A stretch of DNA of 64,000 nt from Galbitalea sp. SE-J8 (GCF_030345695.1 NZ_JAUASV010000008.1:62001-126000); one strand, 5' to 3'; numbered from the stretch's first letter, positions 44,790 to 52,506 are shown. Numbers and translations: made by a program. The notes: generated by a model not told the origin, from the sequence alone.

Positions 44790-45070
44790 GTCGGCGCTCG
44801 ACCGTGTCGGCGCTCGACCGTGCCGCGCCGCGCGTATCGGCGCTCGACCCCGCCGCGCCGTATCGGCGCTCGACCGTGCCGGGCCGCGCGGTGCCGGGCC
44901 GTTCGCTGCGCCGCGCCGCGCCGCGCGGTGCCGGGCCGCGCGGTGCCGGGCCGCGCGGTGCCGGGCCGTTCGCTGCGCTCGGGCGCTCCTCGACCAGCGG
45001 GGCGTGACGCCGGCACCGCTCCTCCGGGCGCGCCGCCCAGCGGCGCCCCACCGCGGAACCCCCTCCCGCG

Positions 45071-45172
45071 ATCACGGAAATGCCGGAGCATCCGAGCATC
45101 ACCGCAGAGACGCTCGCGTGATACCGGGGCTGGGCGCGCGCGCGCCGCGCTGCGCTCCTGCATTTCCGTGAT
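45071..45172. mobile_element. 102-bp TIR element, type A copy 2
   Basis: Same length and interior as copy 1. The left end has TGCCGGAGC instead of TGCAGGAGC, so one base of the inverted repeat is unpaired. Confidence 0.7.
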
Positions 45173-45332
45173 GTCGGCGCTCGAGACCACCACGGATCGT
45201 TCCGGCGGGCGTGTGGTTTCGAGACGCGTCCTCGCTGCGCTCGGGCGCTCCTCGACCAGCGGGGTGTGACGCCGGCACCGCTCCTCCGGGCGTGCCGCCC
45301 TGCGCGGCCCCAGCGCGGAAACCCGTCCCTGG

Positions 45333-45434
45333 ATCACGGAAATGCAGGAGCACCCGAGCCTCACCGCAGAGACGCTCGCGTGATACCGGGGCTGGGCGCG
45401 CGTGCGCCGCGCCGCGCTCCTGCATTTCCGTGAT
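45333..45434. mobile_element. 102-bp TIR element, type A copy 3
   Basis: Exactly 102 bases again, with small changes near the left end (GCACCCGAGCC) and the right end (GCGCCGCGCCGCGCTCC). Both ends keep the CACGGAAATGCAGGAG/CTCCTGCATTTCCGTG pair. Confidence 0.7.
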
Positions 45435-45570
45435 GTCGGCGCTCGACCGTGCCGCGCCGCGCGCATCGGCGCTCGACCGCGCCGCGCCGCGCGGTGCCGG
45501 GCCGTTCGCTGCGCCACGTCTCGAAGCCGCGCCTCGAACCCACGCCTCGAAGCCACCCCTCGAAGCCACC

Positions 45571-45672
45571 CCGAGACAGGCACCGAGACAGGCACCGAGA
45601 CAGGCACCGAACCCACCCCGAGACAGGCATCGAGACGGGCATCGAGACGGGCACCGAGTCAGGCTTCGAGAC
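45571..45672. repeat. 12-bp tandem array CGAGACAGGCAC
   Basis: About eight 12-base units of CGAGACAGGCAC type (variants CGAGACGGGCAT and CGAACCCACCC) end 40 bases from the HIU hydrolase stop codon. They follow CCTCGAAGCCAC units of similar length. Confidence 0.8.
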
Positions 45673-45711
45673 GGCGCCGGCGCGCCTCCTCAGCCATCGG
45701 CACCTCGCTGG

Positions 45712-46029
45712 CTACGAGCCGCGGTACGTGGAGTACGCGAACGGGCTGAGCAGCAGCGGCACGTGGTAATGCTCCGGTCCTCTCACGCGGAAGTCGATGG
45801 CCACGTACGGGTGGAAGTGCGGCGTGTCCCCGAAGTACCCGTCCGTGTCGAACACCACGCGGTACACGCCGGGTTCGAGCCGATCGGGACCGAACTGCGC
45901 GACGCGACCGTCGGCATCCGTCACGCCCTGGGCGAGCGACCGTCCGGCGTCGTCGACGAGCACGACCGCGACTCCCGCCGCGGGGCGACCGGATGCGGCA
46001 TCGAGCACGTGCGTCGTGACGTGACTCAT
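45712..46029 (-). CDS. uraH: 5-hydroxyisourate hydrolase
   Basis: A 105-residue transthyretin-like protein with the three diagnostic motifs: THVLDAASGRPAAGV at the N-terminus, the FHPYVAIDF strand with catalytic His, and the C-terminal YRGS tetrapeptide. It hydrolyses the uricase product HIU to OHCU. The start overlaps the upstream uraD stop by four bases, so the two consecutive pathway steps are coupled. Confidence 0.96.
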   Translation of the reverse strand: MSHVTTHVLDAASGRPAAGVAVVLVDDAGRSLAQGVTDADGRVAQFGPDRLEPGVYRVVFDTDGYFGDTPHFHPYVAIDFRVRGPEHYHVPLLLSPFAYSTYRGS

Positions 46030-46526
46030 GCCGTCGCTCCGCTCGCGACGGCCTCGGCGAGCGAGCTCTCGAGCCGCAGCAGCGCGATCTCGACGAGCTG
46101 CTCCCCCACGATCGGCAGCTCGTCGGCGGGGTCGAGGGCGAGGCGGCGTTCGAGCTCGGCGAGGATCTCGGCGCGGCTGCGTCCGGCCGCTCGGATGATG
46201 AACACGCGTCCGAAGCGCTCCTCGTAGACACGGTTGCCGGCGGCGATCGCGGCGTTGACGATCGCGTCGTCGGCGTCCGCGGCGGAGGCCTGCTCACGGC
46301 GGCTGAACTGGGCGGACGCGCCCGCACCGGTGGGCTTCTCGCCGATCCGCGGATGGTGCGCGACGGCCTCGTCGATCTCGGACTCGGTCAGCGGCGCTGC
46401 GCTGCGGGCCGCGAGGAGCGCGGCGTCGAGCGAGGGGTACTCCCCCTCGACATCGGCGACCCAGCGCTCGACGGCGAGCGCGACGCGCGCCCGCTCCGGG
46501 GTGATCGCGATCGGGTCTGGGCTCAC
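46026..46526 (-). CDS. uraD: OHCU decarboxylase
   Basis: 166 residues. It decarboxylates 2-oxo-4-hydroxy-4-carboxy-5-ureidoimidazoline to S-allantoin. Motifs seen are HHPRIGEK with the catalytic His, FSRREQASAADAD, and NRVYEERFGRVFIIRAAGRS. The GTG at 46526 was chosen. TAGAGT on the minus strand seven bases upstream suggests a leaderless transcript. An ATG at 46562 would overlap the divergent gene and has no family support. Confidence 0.94.
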   Translation of the reverse strand: MSPDPIAITPERARVALAVERWVADVEGEYPSLDAALLAARSAAPLTESEIDEAVAHHPRIGEKPTGAGASAQFSRREQASAADADDAIVNAAIAAGNRVYEERFGRVFIIRAAGRSRAEILAELERRLALDPADELPIVGEQLVEIALLRLESSLAEAVASGATA

Positions 46527-46533
46527 GTGATTC

Positions 46534-46539
46534 ACTCTA
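46534..46539 (-). promoter_or_regulatory. Predicted -10 element for leaderless uraD transcript
   Basis: On the minus strand TAGAGT (TANNNT consensus) ends seven bases before the uraD GTG, the spacing seen at leaderless actinobacterial promoters. Only 16 bases separate the uraD and nucleotidyltransferase starts. Confidence 0.45.
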
Positions 46540-46542
46540 GAC

Positions 46543-47232
46543 GTGCGCTTCTCGGGCCTCATCCTCGCGGCCGGCGCGGGCACGCGCGCGGGCGGTCCGA
46601 AGGCGCTGCGCCCCGGTGTGCTCGCCCGTACGGTCGCCCTGCTGCGCGAGAGCGGATGCCGCGACGTCATCGTCGTGCTCGGCGCCTCCGCCGACGCGGC
46701 CCGCCCGCTCGTGCCCGCCGGCGCCCGGATCGTCGTCGCCGACGACTGGTCGGAGGGACTGGCGGCGTCCCTGCGCGCGGGCCTGCGCGCCGCGGCCGCG
46801 AGTGCTCCGCATTGGGACCACTCGGTCGACCAGATCGATAGCTCGAGACCGCTCGCCGCGAGCGATGCCCTCACCGCCGAGAACGCCGGCCCCACCGCCG
46901 AGAACACGGACCTCACCGCCGAGAACGCCGGCCCGAGCGACGCCACCGTCGTCACCCTCGTCGACTACCCGGACATGCCGCACACCGTCATCGAGCGCGC
47001 CATCGCGGCGGCGGCGCGCGAGCGGATGCCGAGGGCCGCTCTCGTGCAGGCCGTCTACGGCGGGCGGCCCGGGCATCCGGTCGTCATCGGGGCCGACCAC
47101 CGACTCCCGATCGCAGACACGGTGAGCGGCGACCGCGGCGCGAAGCGCTACCTCGAGGCGAACGGCGCCGAGCGCGTCGAATGCGGCGACCTCTGGCACG
47201 GCCGCGACGACGACGGCCCGCCAGCATCATGA
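46543..47232 (+). CDS. MobA/MocA-like nucleotidyltransferase (molybdenum cofactor cytidylyltransferase type)
   Basis: 229 residues of the NTP-transferase fold: N-terminal FSGLILAAGAGTRAGGPKAL, VIVVLGASADAARPLV, VTLVDYPDMPHTVI and GRPGHPVVIGADH. Such enzymes attach CMP or GMP to molybdopterin; beside purine genes they usually serve xanthine dehydrogenase. Residues 110-130 are three 7-residue repeats (LTAENAG type) from a 21-bp tandem repeat at 46870-46932, inserted in the loop before the substrate strand. The start is GTG, 16 bases from the divergent uraD start. Confidence 0.87.
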   Translation: MRFSGLILAAGAGTRAGGPKALRPGVLARTVALLRESGCRDVIVVLGASADAARPLVPAGARIVVADDWSEGLAASLRAGLRAAAASAPHWDHSVDQIDSSRPLAASDALTAENAGPTAENTDLTAENAGPSDATVVTLVDYPDMPHTVIERAIAAAARERMPRAALVQAVYGGRPGHPVVIGADHRLPIADTVSGDRGAKRYLEANGAERVECGDLWHGRDDDGPPAS

Positions 47233-47280
47233 TCGATCGGCTTCCCCTGATCCGCACGGATGCCGGTCCCGAGTAACGCG

Positions 47281-47384
47281 GACCCCACCGACCGCAGCCC
47301 CCACCGACCCCACGCCCCACCGACCACACGCCCACCGACCACACGCCCCACCGACCACACGCCCACCGACCACACATCCCACCG
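47281..47384. repeat. 15-bp tandem array CCACCGACCACACGC
   Basis: About seven units of CCCACCGACCACACG with one- or two-base variation follow the nucleotidyltransferase stop. There are no spacers. It resembles the CCCACCACCTGCA array at 21990. Confidence 0.8.
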
Positions 47385-47418
47385 GAAGCCCACCCCGCCG
47401 ATCACACACCCCGCGGAC

Positions 47419-47517
47419 CACGGAAATGCAGGAGCCCCGCCCTGCTCGCTTCGACGAAGCCCTGTGATTCTGCGGATGCCCGCCCGGGTGAAGCCCACGC
47501 GATCCTGCATTTCCGTG
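47419..47517. mobile_element. 99-bp TIR element, type B copy 1
   Basis: The ends CACGGAAATGCAGGA and TCCTGCATTTCCGTG are perfect inverted repeats, as in the type A elements. The interior has GTGATTCTGCGGATGCCCGC followed by CCGGGTGAAGCCC. The reversed type A interior contains the related TCTCTGCGGTGATGCTCGG, so the two types probably share ancestry. Confidence 0.7.
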
Positions 47518-47612
47518 AACGCAGCGCCGCGCACCCGCGAACCCAGCGCTGTGCACACCCCCGAACGCGGCACGCCGCACACCCCGAACCCAGCGCCGCG
47601 CACCCCGCGGAC

Positions 47613-47711
47613 CACGGAAATGCAGGAGCCCCGCCCTGCTCGCTTCGACAAAGCCCTGTGATTCTGCGGATGCCCGCCCGGGTGAAGCCCACGCGATCCT
47701 GCATTTCCGTG
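47613..47711. mobile_element. 99-bp TIR element, type B copy 2
   Basis: 99 bases, differing from copy 1 only by TTCGACAAAGC instead of TTCGACGAAGC. It starts 194 bases after copy 1, and the flanking GAACGCAGCGCCGCGCACCC is repeated too. Confidence 0.7.
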
Positions 47712-47783
47712 AACGCAGCGCCGCGCACCCCCGAACCCAGCACCCCACACACCCCCGAACCCAGCGCCGCACACCCCGCCGAC

Positions 47784-47882
47784 CACGGAAATGCAGGAGC
47801 CCCGCCCTGCTCACTGCAATGAAGCCCTGTGATTCTGCGGATGCCCGCCCGGGTGAAGCCCACGCGATCCTGCATTTCCGTG
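47784..47882. mobile_element. 99-bp TIR element, type B copy 3
   Basis: 99 bases with a changed internal loop (TCACTGCAATGAAGC for TCGCTTCGACGAAGC). The loop bases changed on both sides of a small internal stem (CTTCGACGAAG to CATTGCAGTGA-like), suggesting that the inner hairpin is replaced as a unit. Confidence 0.7.
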
Positions 47883-48066
47883 AACGCAGCGCCGCGCACC
47901 CCCGAACCCAGCACCGCGCACAACCCCGAACGCAGCACCCCGCGCACCCGCGAACCCAGCACCCCGCACACCCCGAACGCAGCGCCGCGCACAACCCCGA
48001 ACGCCACGCCCCGCACACCCCGAACACCACGCCCCGCACACCCCGAACGCCACGCCCCGAAAGCTG
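47883..48066. repeat. Degenerate CGAACCCAGCRCCGCGCAC satellite
   Basis: About ten units of 17-20 bases, such as CCCCGAACGCAGCACCCCGC and CCCGAACCCAGCACCGCGC, also found between the type B copies (47518-47610, 47712-47780). No gene is supported in 47233-48086 on either strand. Confidence 0.75.
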
Positions 48067-48086
48067 CGGCCCGGGCCGACGCGCGC

Positions 48087-49052
48087 TCAGACTCCTTCGA
48101 GCTCGTCGATCTCCCGGTACACGGCGTTGATCGCCGCGATGCGCCGTCCGCCGTCGCGGAGGTTCTCCGCGAGCACGTGCGAGGCGAGCAGCCCGATGAT
48201 CGACGCGGGCGCGGCGTACGAGTCGAACGCCGAGACGGTGTCGAGCGGGCACTCGATGTGGTGCTCGGCGAGGCGGGCGTACTTGCGCCCGGACGGGTCG
48301 GTGAACAGCACAAGCGACGCGGGACTGTCGGCGATCGCCGCGACGAGCCGACCGAAGGGCTCGGGCCGGCGACGGAACCCGATGAGGCACACGACGTCGG
48401 ACTCCTGCAGTCCCGGGATCTCCTCGCCGACGCTCTGCCCGGGCGGCGGCAGGATCTCGACCGCGGGCCGCGCCTGCACGAGCTGCTGCCGCAGGTGCAG
48501 CGCCATCGGGTAGCTGTTGCGGAACCCCATCACGAGCACTCGCCCGGCGCGCGCGATCGTCCGCGCGGGCGCCACGACGTCGATGCCGATGAGCGCGGCG
48601 CGCAGGTTCGCGACCTCCTGCTCCAGGTGGCTCGCATGCGGCGTGGTCGCTTCGCTCGGGATGGGGGTGCCCACGGCGCGCAGGGACCGCACGTGCTCGC
48701 GCAGGTCCTCCGAGCTCTCGAAGCCCAGGCGGCGGTACAACCGCGACACGGTGGCCTTCGACACCCCCGAGAGTCGAGCGACCTCGGTCGCGTTGTACAC
48801 CGCGAGGTCCGCCAGGTGCACGCGCATGAAGTCGGCGGCGCGCTGCTCCTGCGGCGTGAGGTCGAGGTATGCGGCGTCGATCCGCTGCGCGAGGCTCAGC
48901 TGCGATCGGGTCGTGCCGTCGCCGTCCCCGCCCGCGTCCGGCTCGGCGCCCACGCGGTCCGACGCGGCGCCCGCGGCCCCCGGCACCCCGGGCCCCCCAG
49001 CGCCGGGCACCCCCGGCGCCCCGACGCCCGGCACCCCGGTCGCCCCGGTCAC
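48087..49052 (-). CDS. MurR/RpiR family transcriptional regulator, probably of purine catabolism
   Basis: 321 residues. An N-terminal RpiR helix-turn-helix (AYLDLTPQEQRAADFMRVHL, ATEVARLSGVSKATVSRLYR) is followed by a SIS sugar-isomerase-like domain (RAGRVLVMGFRNSYPMALHL, SDVVCLIGFRRRPEPFGRLV). The first 35 residues are a collagen-like GVPG/GAPG repeat encoded at about 48976-49046, unusual for the family. The GTG start overlaps the allC stop by four bases, so it is the last gene of the pucG-allC-rpiR operon and likely controls it. The candidate operator is the inverted repeat at 51639-51674. Confidence 0.9.
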   Translation of the reverse strand: MTGATGVPGVGAPGVPGAGGPGVPGAAGAASDRVGAEPDAGGDGDGTTRSQLSLAQRIDAAYLDLTPQEQRAADFMRVHLADLAVYNATEVARLSGVSKATVSRLYRRLGFESSEDLREHVRSLRAVGTPIPSEATTPHASHLEQEVANLRAALIGIDVVAPARTIARAGRVLVMGFRNSYPMALHLRQQLVQARPAVEILPPPGQSVGEEIPGLQESDVVCLIGFRRRPEPFGRLVAAIADSPASLVLFTDPSGRKYARLAEHHIECPLDTVSAFDSYAAPASIIGLLASHVLAENLRDGGRRIAAINAVYREIDELEGV

Positions 49053-50398
49053 GATGCCGCGCCCGCGCCCTCGTGCTCGGCCGCGAGCGCGCGCACCGCG
49101 ACCTCGAGCGCATCGAGCCCCGCGGCCACGTCATCCGTGCGTACGGACTCGTCGGGGCTGTGGCTGATGCCTCCCGCGCAGCGCACGAACAGCATCCCGA
49201 CGTCCGTGAGCGCCGCGACGGCCATCGCGTCGTGGCCGGCGATGCTGTACAGGAAGCGCGGGTCGTCGTCGCCGGTCGCGCGGATGCCGGCCTCGAACGC
49301 GCGCTGCAGGTGCGGCGCGCAGTGCGTCGCGGATGCCGCGTGGGTCTCTCGCACGTCGACGGCGAGTCCGCGCGCGGCCGCGATCCGGTCGATCTCCTCC
49401 CGGATGACGGCGAGCGTCGCGTCGCGCGACCCGTCCTCGGCGTCACGGATGTCGAGGCTGAACTCGGTGACGCCCGGGATGACGTTGACGGCATCCGGTT
49501 CGACGCGGATGTGGCCGACCGTCACGGGCGAGTCGCGCTCCCTGCCGATGCGCTCGATCGCGACGATCGCCTCGGACGCGCCGACGAGCGAGTCGCGACG
49601 CAGCGCCCACGGCGTCGCGCAGTGCCGGGCGTCGCCGGTGAGCGTGAAGATCATCCGGCGGGCGCCCGCGATCGAGGTGACGACCGCGAGGCGCCGGTCC
49701 TCCTGCTCGAGGATCGGACCCTGCTCGATGTGCACCTCGAGGTAGCCGACCACCTGGTGAGGCTCGCGGGCCGCCTCGCCGATCGCGTCGGGGTCGAGGC
49801 CGAACTCGGTCGCCGCGGCGCGCAGCGCGAGGCCGGTCGCGTCGACGAGCTCGTCGGCCCAGGCCGGCTGCCAGGATCCGGCGAGCGCGAACGAGCCGAG
49901 CAGGGTGCGGCCGTAGCGCGTGCCCTCCTCGTCGCCGAACGCGACGACCTCGACCGCGAACGGCAGCTCGCCCGCGGTCAGCCGTGCGACCGCGGCGATC
50001 GCGGTGAGCACGCCCAGGATGCCGTCGTAGCGCCCCGCGCCGGGCACCGAGTCGAGGTGCGAGCCGAGGATGAGCGCGGGCAGGCCCGGCTCGCGGCCCT
50101 CGAGCCGTCCGCACTGGTTGCCGGCGGCATCCTGCCAGGTCTCCATGCCGGCCGCACGCATCCAGCCGGCCGCGATCGTGTTCACGGCGGCGTGCTCGCG
50201 CGTCAGGTACTGCCGGTCGATGCCGGTCGCGCTGCGCGAGTGGGTCGCGAGCTCGTCGGCCGCGGCCATGATCCAGTCGGCGTCGAACGCCGGCGTGCCG
50301 CTCCCCGAGCCGACACTCCCGCTCCCCGAGCCGACGCTCCCGCTCCCGCTCCCGCTCCCCGAGCCTGCCGAGCTCCCTGGGCCTGTCGAAGGGTTCAC
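49049..50398 (-). CDS. allC: Allantoate amidohydrolase (M20 family)
   Basis: 449 residues of the M20 hydantoinase/carbamoylase family, which converts allantoate to ureidoglycine plus ammonia and carbon dioxide using two metals. Motifs: LILGSHLDSVPGAGRYDG, AFGDEEGTRYG, YLEVHIEQGPILE and the C-terminal SIAGHDAMAVA with FVRCAGGISHSPDESV. The first 35 residues are a Gly-Ser low-complexity extension from 21-bp repeats at about 50300-50372. The GTG start overlaps the pucG stop by four bases. The neighbouring ureidoglycine aminotransferase uses its product. Confidence 0.92.
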   Translation of the reverse strand: MNPSTGPGSSAGSGSGSGSGSVGSGSGSVGSGSGTPAFDADWIMAAADELATHSRSATGIDRQYLTREHAAVNTIAAGWMRAAGMETWQDAAGNQCGRLEGREPGLPALILGSHLDSVPGAGRYDGILGVLTAIAAVARLTAGELPFAVEVVAFGDEEGTRYGRTLLGSFALAGSWQPAWADELVDATGLALRAAATEFGLDPDAIGEAAREPHQVVGYLEVHIEQGPILEQEDRRLAVVTSIAGARRMIFTLTGDARHCATPWALRRDSLVGASEAIVAIERIGRERDSPVTVGHIRVEPDAVNVIPGVTEFSLDIRDAEDGSRDATLAVIREEIDRIAAARGLAVDVRETHAASATHCAPHLQRAFEAGIRATGDDDPRFLYSIAGHDAMAVAALTDVGMLFVRCAGGISHSPDESVRTDDVAAGLDALEVAVRALAAEHEGAGAAS

Positions 50399-51624
50399 GC
50401 GGCGTACACCTCCAGTGCGCCGGCGACTCCCGCCCCCGCGGTCAGCGCGAACCCGCCGCGAGCGAGCACGTTCTCGAGGGCCGCGAGCGTGGTGAGCACG
50501 GCATCCTTCCGCGCGTTGTAGCCCATCGTGCCGATGCGCCAGACCTTGCCGTGCAGCGGACCGAACGACGTGCCGATCTCGATCGCGAAGTCGTCGAGCA
50601 TCGCGGTGCGGGCGCCGTCGGCCGGGATGCCGTCGGGCACGACGACGCCGACGACGTTGTTCATCCTGACGCTCCGGTCGCCGTACAGTTCGAGGCCCAT
50701 CGCGGTGAGCCCCGCGGCCATCGCGGAGCCGTGCAGCGCGTGCCGCGCGACGGCCGCGTCGATGCCCTCCTCGACGAGCAGGCGCGCGCACTCCCGCGCG
50801 CCGTAGAGCATCGTCGTGGCCTCGGTGTGGTGGTTGAGCCGGCGCGGCCCCCAGTACTCGAGGATCTGCGCGAGGTCGAAGTAGTTGGAGCGGATGCGGC
50901 GCTCCTGCGTCTCCTCCCCGTCCGCCCGGATGCCGGCCTCGATGCTCGTGCGCGCCTCGATGAGGGCGCGGGCGCGGTCCGAGATCGTGATCGGGCTCGA
51001 CCCGGAGGGGCCGCCGAGGCACTTCTGCAGACCGGCGGTCGCGACGTCGACGCCCCACGCGTCGGTGCGGAAGGTGTTGCCGCCGAGGCTCGCCGTGACA
51101 TCCGTGTACAGGATGACGCCATGCCTCTCGCAGATCGCGCCGAGCTCGTCGAGCGGCTGTGCGAGCGTCGTCGAGGTGTCGCCGTGCACGATCGCGAGGA
51201 TCTTCGGCGTCGTCTCGCGTATCGCGGCCTCGATCTCGCTCGCGGTGAAGACCGTGCCCCACTCGCGCTCGACGACATGGACGTCGGCGCCGCAGCGCTC
51301 GGCGATCTCGCGCAGCAGGTGCCCGAAGCGGCCGAACACGGGCACGAGCACGCGGTCCCCCGGCTCGATGAGGCTCACGAGCGCGGCCTCGATGCCGGCC
51401 CGGCTCGTGCCGTCGATGAGCAGCGTGGCGTCGTTCGCGGTCTGGAAGACGTCGCGGTAGAGCGCCTGGGTCTCGCTCATCGCATCCGTCATCCACGGAT
51501 CGAACTGGCCGACGAGCCGGGCGCTCATCGCGCGCAGCACGCGCGGGTCGGCGGAGATCGGCCCCGGGCCCATGAGCAGGCGCGCGGGCGGGTCGATGGG
51601 CAGGGCGGCGATCGACGGGGTCAC
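50395..51624 (-). CDS. pucG: (S)-ureidoglycine-glyoxylate aminotransferase
   Basis: A 409-residue class V aminotransferase closely resembling Bacillus PucG in visible motifs: LMGPGPISADPRVLRAM, VGQFDPWM, LIDGTSRAGIEAAL, IVHGDTSTT, TAGLQKCLGGPSG with the PLP Lys, RSNYFDLAQILEYW and RRLNHHTEATTML. It transfers the amino group of ureidoglycine to glyoxylate, giving glycine and oxalurate-type products. The start is GTG at 51624, 15 bases from the palindromic operator candidate. It is the first gene of the operon with allC and rpiR. Confidence 0.93.
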   Translation of the reverse strand: MTPSIAALPIDPPARLLMGPGPISADPRVLRAMSARLVGQFDPWMTDAMSETQALYRDVFQTANDATLLIDGTSRAGIEAALVSLIEPGDRVLVPVFGRFGHLLREIAERCGADVHVVEREWGTVFTASEIEAAIRETTPKILAIVHGDTSTTLAQPLDELGAICERHGVILYTDVTASLGGNTFRTDAWGVDVATAGLQKCLGGPSGSSPITISDRARALIEARTSIEAGIRADGEETQERRIRSNYFDLAQILEYWGPRRLNHHTEATTMLYGARECARLLVEEGIDAAVARHALHGSAMAAGLTAMGLELYGDRSVRMNNVVGVVVPDGIPADGARTAMLDDFAIEIGTSFGPLHGKVWRIGTMGYNARKDAVLTTLAALENVLARGGFALTAGAGVAGALEVYAA

Positions 51625-51638
51625 GGCATCCTCTGAGT

Positions 51639-51674
51639 CATTTGTTCCGGCAAGGTCATTCTACGGAACGAATG
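51639..51674. promoter_or_regulatory. Inverted-repeat operator candidate upstream of pucG
   Basis: CATTTGTTCCG (51639-51649) and CGGAACGAATG (51664-51674) form an 11-bp inverted repeat with one mismatch and a 14-base spacer. ATGTTTCAG (51672-51680) overlaps its edge and occurs inverted upstream of pucL (35869-35877). The RpiR protein of this operon is the natural candidate ligand. Confidence 0.55.
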
Positions 51675-51702
51675 TTTCAGGGGAGTGAACGCGGCGGCGA
51701 CA

Positions 51703-52506
51703 TCACCTCCAGGTGAGCTTGATCTGCTTCGTAGCCGCGCCGGTCACATACGGGCTCGGCTTGATCAGGATGCGGAAGTAGTAGGTGCCGCGCTTGAGAG
51801 GCCTGATCTTGCCCTTGACGTGCACGCCGTTGAAGGGCTGCGTTCGGAGCTTGTACGTCAGCGGGGCGTAGGAGGGCGTCGTGGACGACTCGTCGGCCTT
51901 CCATTTCTTCGCGCCCTTCTTCCTGTACTGGATGACGATCTTCGCGTCCGGTCCGAGACCGTGGACCGTCGGCGAACTGACCCGGATGCGCTTGCGGTAC
52001 TTCGCCGACTTGGCCTTGGTCTTCCAGCCGGTGATCGTCGTCGTGACCTTCGAGACCGTGACCGTGACGGGCGCACTCTGCGCCGCGCCCACGATCGTCT
52101 TCACCGAGTAGTCGTCGTTGTAGTACTGCTCGCCCGCACTCGTGAGCGTGAGGGTGTATGTGCCGGCGGGCACGCTGCCGTAGTCGAACACCGCGTAGCT
52201 GAGCGACTTGATGATGTCGAGGGTGCCGTTCCCGGCGGTGTCGACGTCGGCGGCGTAGGGCCGGGCGTACGTGGCCCCGTTCGCGACGATCGTGAGGTCG
52301 AGGTCGCCGCCGTAGCGCGGATCGAACGCGTTCGTGCTGAACGGCAGCGTCGCCGCCCCGAGTGCCGGAACGGCGACGGCGGTGGTCGCCGGGTTGATGA
52401 ACCCGGCGATCGGCTGTTCCGTGGCGGCGCTCGCGGGCGCGGCGATGCCGCCGAGGACGAGGGCGGATGCGACCGCGGCGACCGCGGCGAGCTGGAGGGA
52501 TTTCAC
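51703..52506 (-). CDS. Secreted protein with Ig-like/bacterial surface repeats
   Basis: 267 residues with a clear signal peptide (SLQLAAVAAVASALVLGGIA, then APASA). The remainder is predicted beta-rich. The first part (FINPATTAVAVPALGAATLP, TIVANGATYARPYAADV) and a C-terminal half full of Lys and Thr (VTTTITGWKTKAKSAKYRKR, GTYYFRILIKPSPYVTGAAT) resemble extracellular sandwich domains common in Microbacteriaceae secreted proteins. No catalytic motif or anchor is seen. GTG at 52506 is supported by AGGAG six bases upstream. Confidence 0.75.
   Translation of the reverse strand: MKSLQLAAVAAVASALVLGGIAAPASAATEQPIAGFINPATTAVAVPALGAATLPFSTNAFDPRYGGDLDLTIVANGATYARPYAADVDTAGNGTLDIIKSLSYAVFDYGSVPAGTYTLTLTSAGEQYYNDDYSVKTIVGAAQSAPVTVTVSKVTTTITGWKTKAKSAKYRKRIRVSSPTVHGLGPDAKIVIQYRKKGAKKWKADESSTTPSYAPLTYKLRTQPFNGVHVKGKIRPLKRGTYYFRILIKPSPYVTGAATKQIKLTWR

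Larger units (their letters stand above)
44598..45711. repeat. 1.1-kb gene-free block of nested repeats
   Basis: No convincing gene lies here. The block holds three copies of a 102-bp terminal-inverted-repeat element (listed separately) embedded in longer direct repeats: GTCGGCGCTCGACCGTG, GCCGCGCGGTGCCGGGCCG (44889-44970 and 45489), and GGCGCTCCTCGACCAGCGGG with its downstream 60 bases (44988 and 45248). Spacing between element copies is 383 and 262 bases, so parts of the flanks were copied with them. It separates the glycosyltransferase from the convergent HIU hydrolase gene. Confidence 0.75.

Noticed and set aside
44688-45434. Three regularly shaped repeats considered as a CRISPR array
   Set aside because: Each unit is 102 bp with terminal inverted repeats, gaps are 281 and 160 bases and are themselves repetitive.
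47227-49494. Minus-strand frame running through the repeat block with repeated GVRGAAFTEMQDRVG-like segments
   Set aside because: The apparent protein repeats are translations of the 99-bp non-coding elements and the satellite between them; no start site or codon bias supports it.
51677-51904. Minus-strand 75-codon frame at the end of the secreted protein gene
   Set aside because: A shifted frame within the secreted protein gene with no independent signal.
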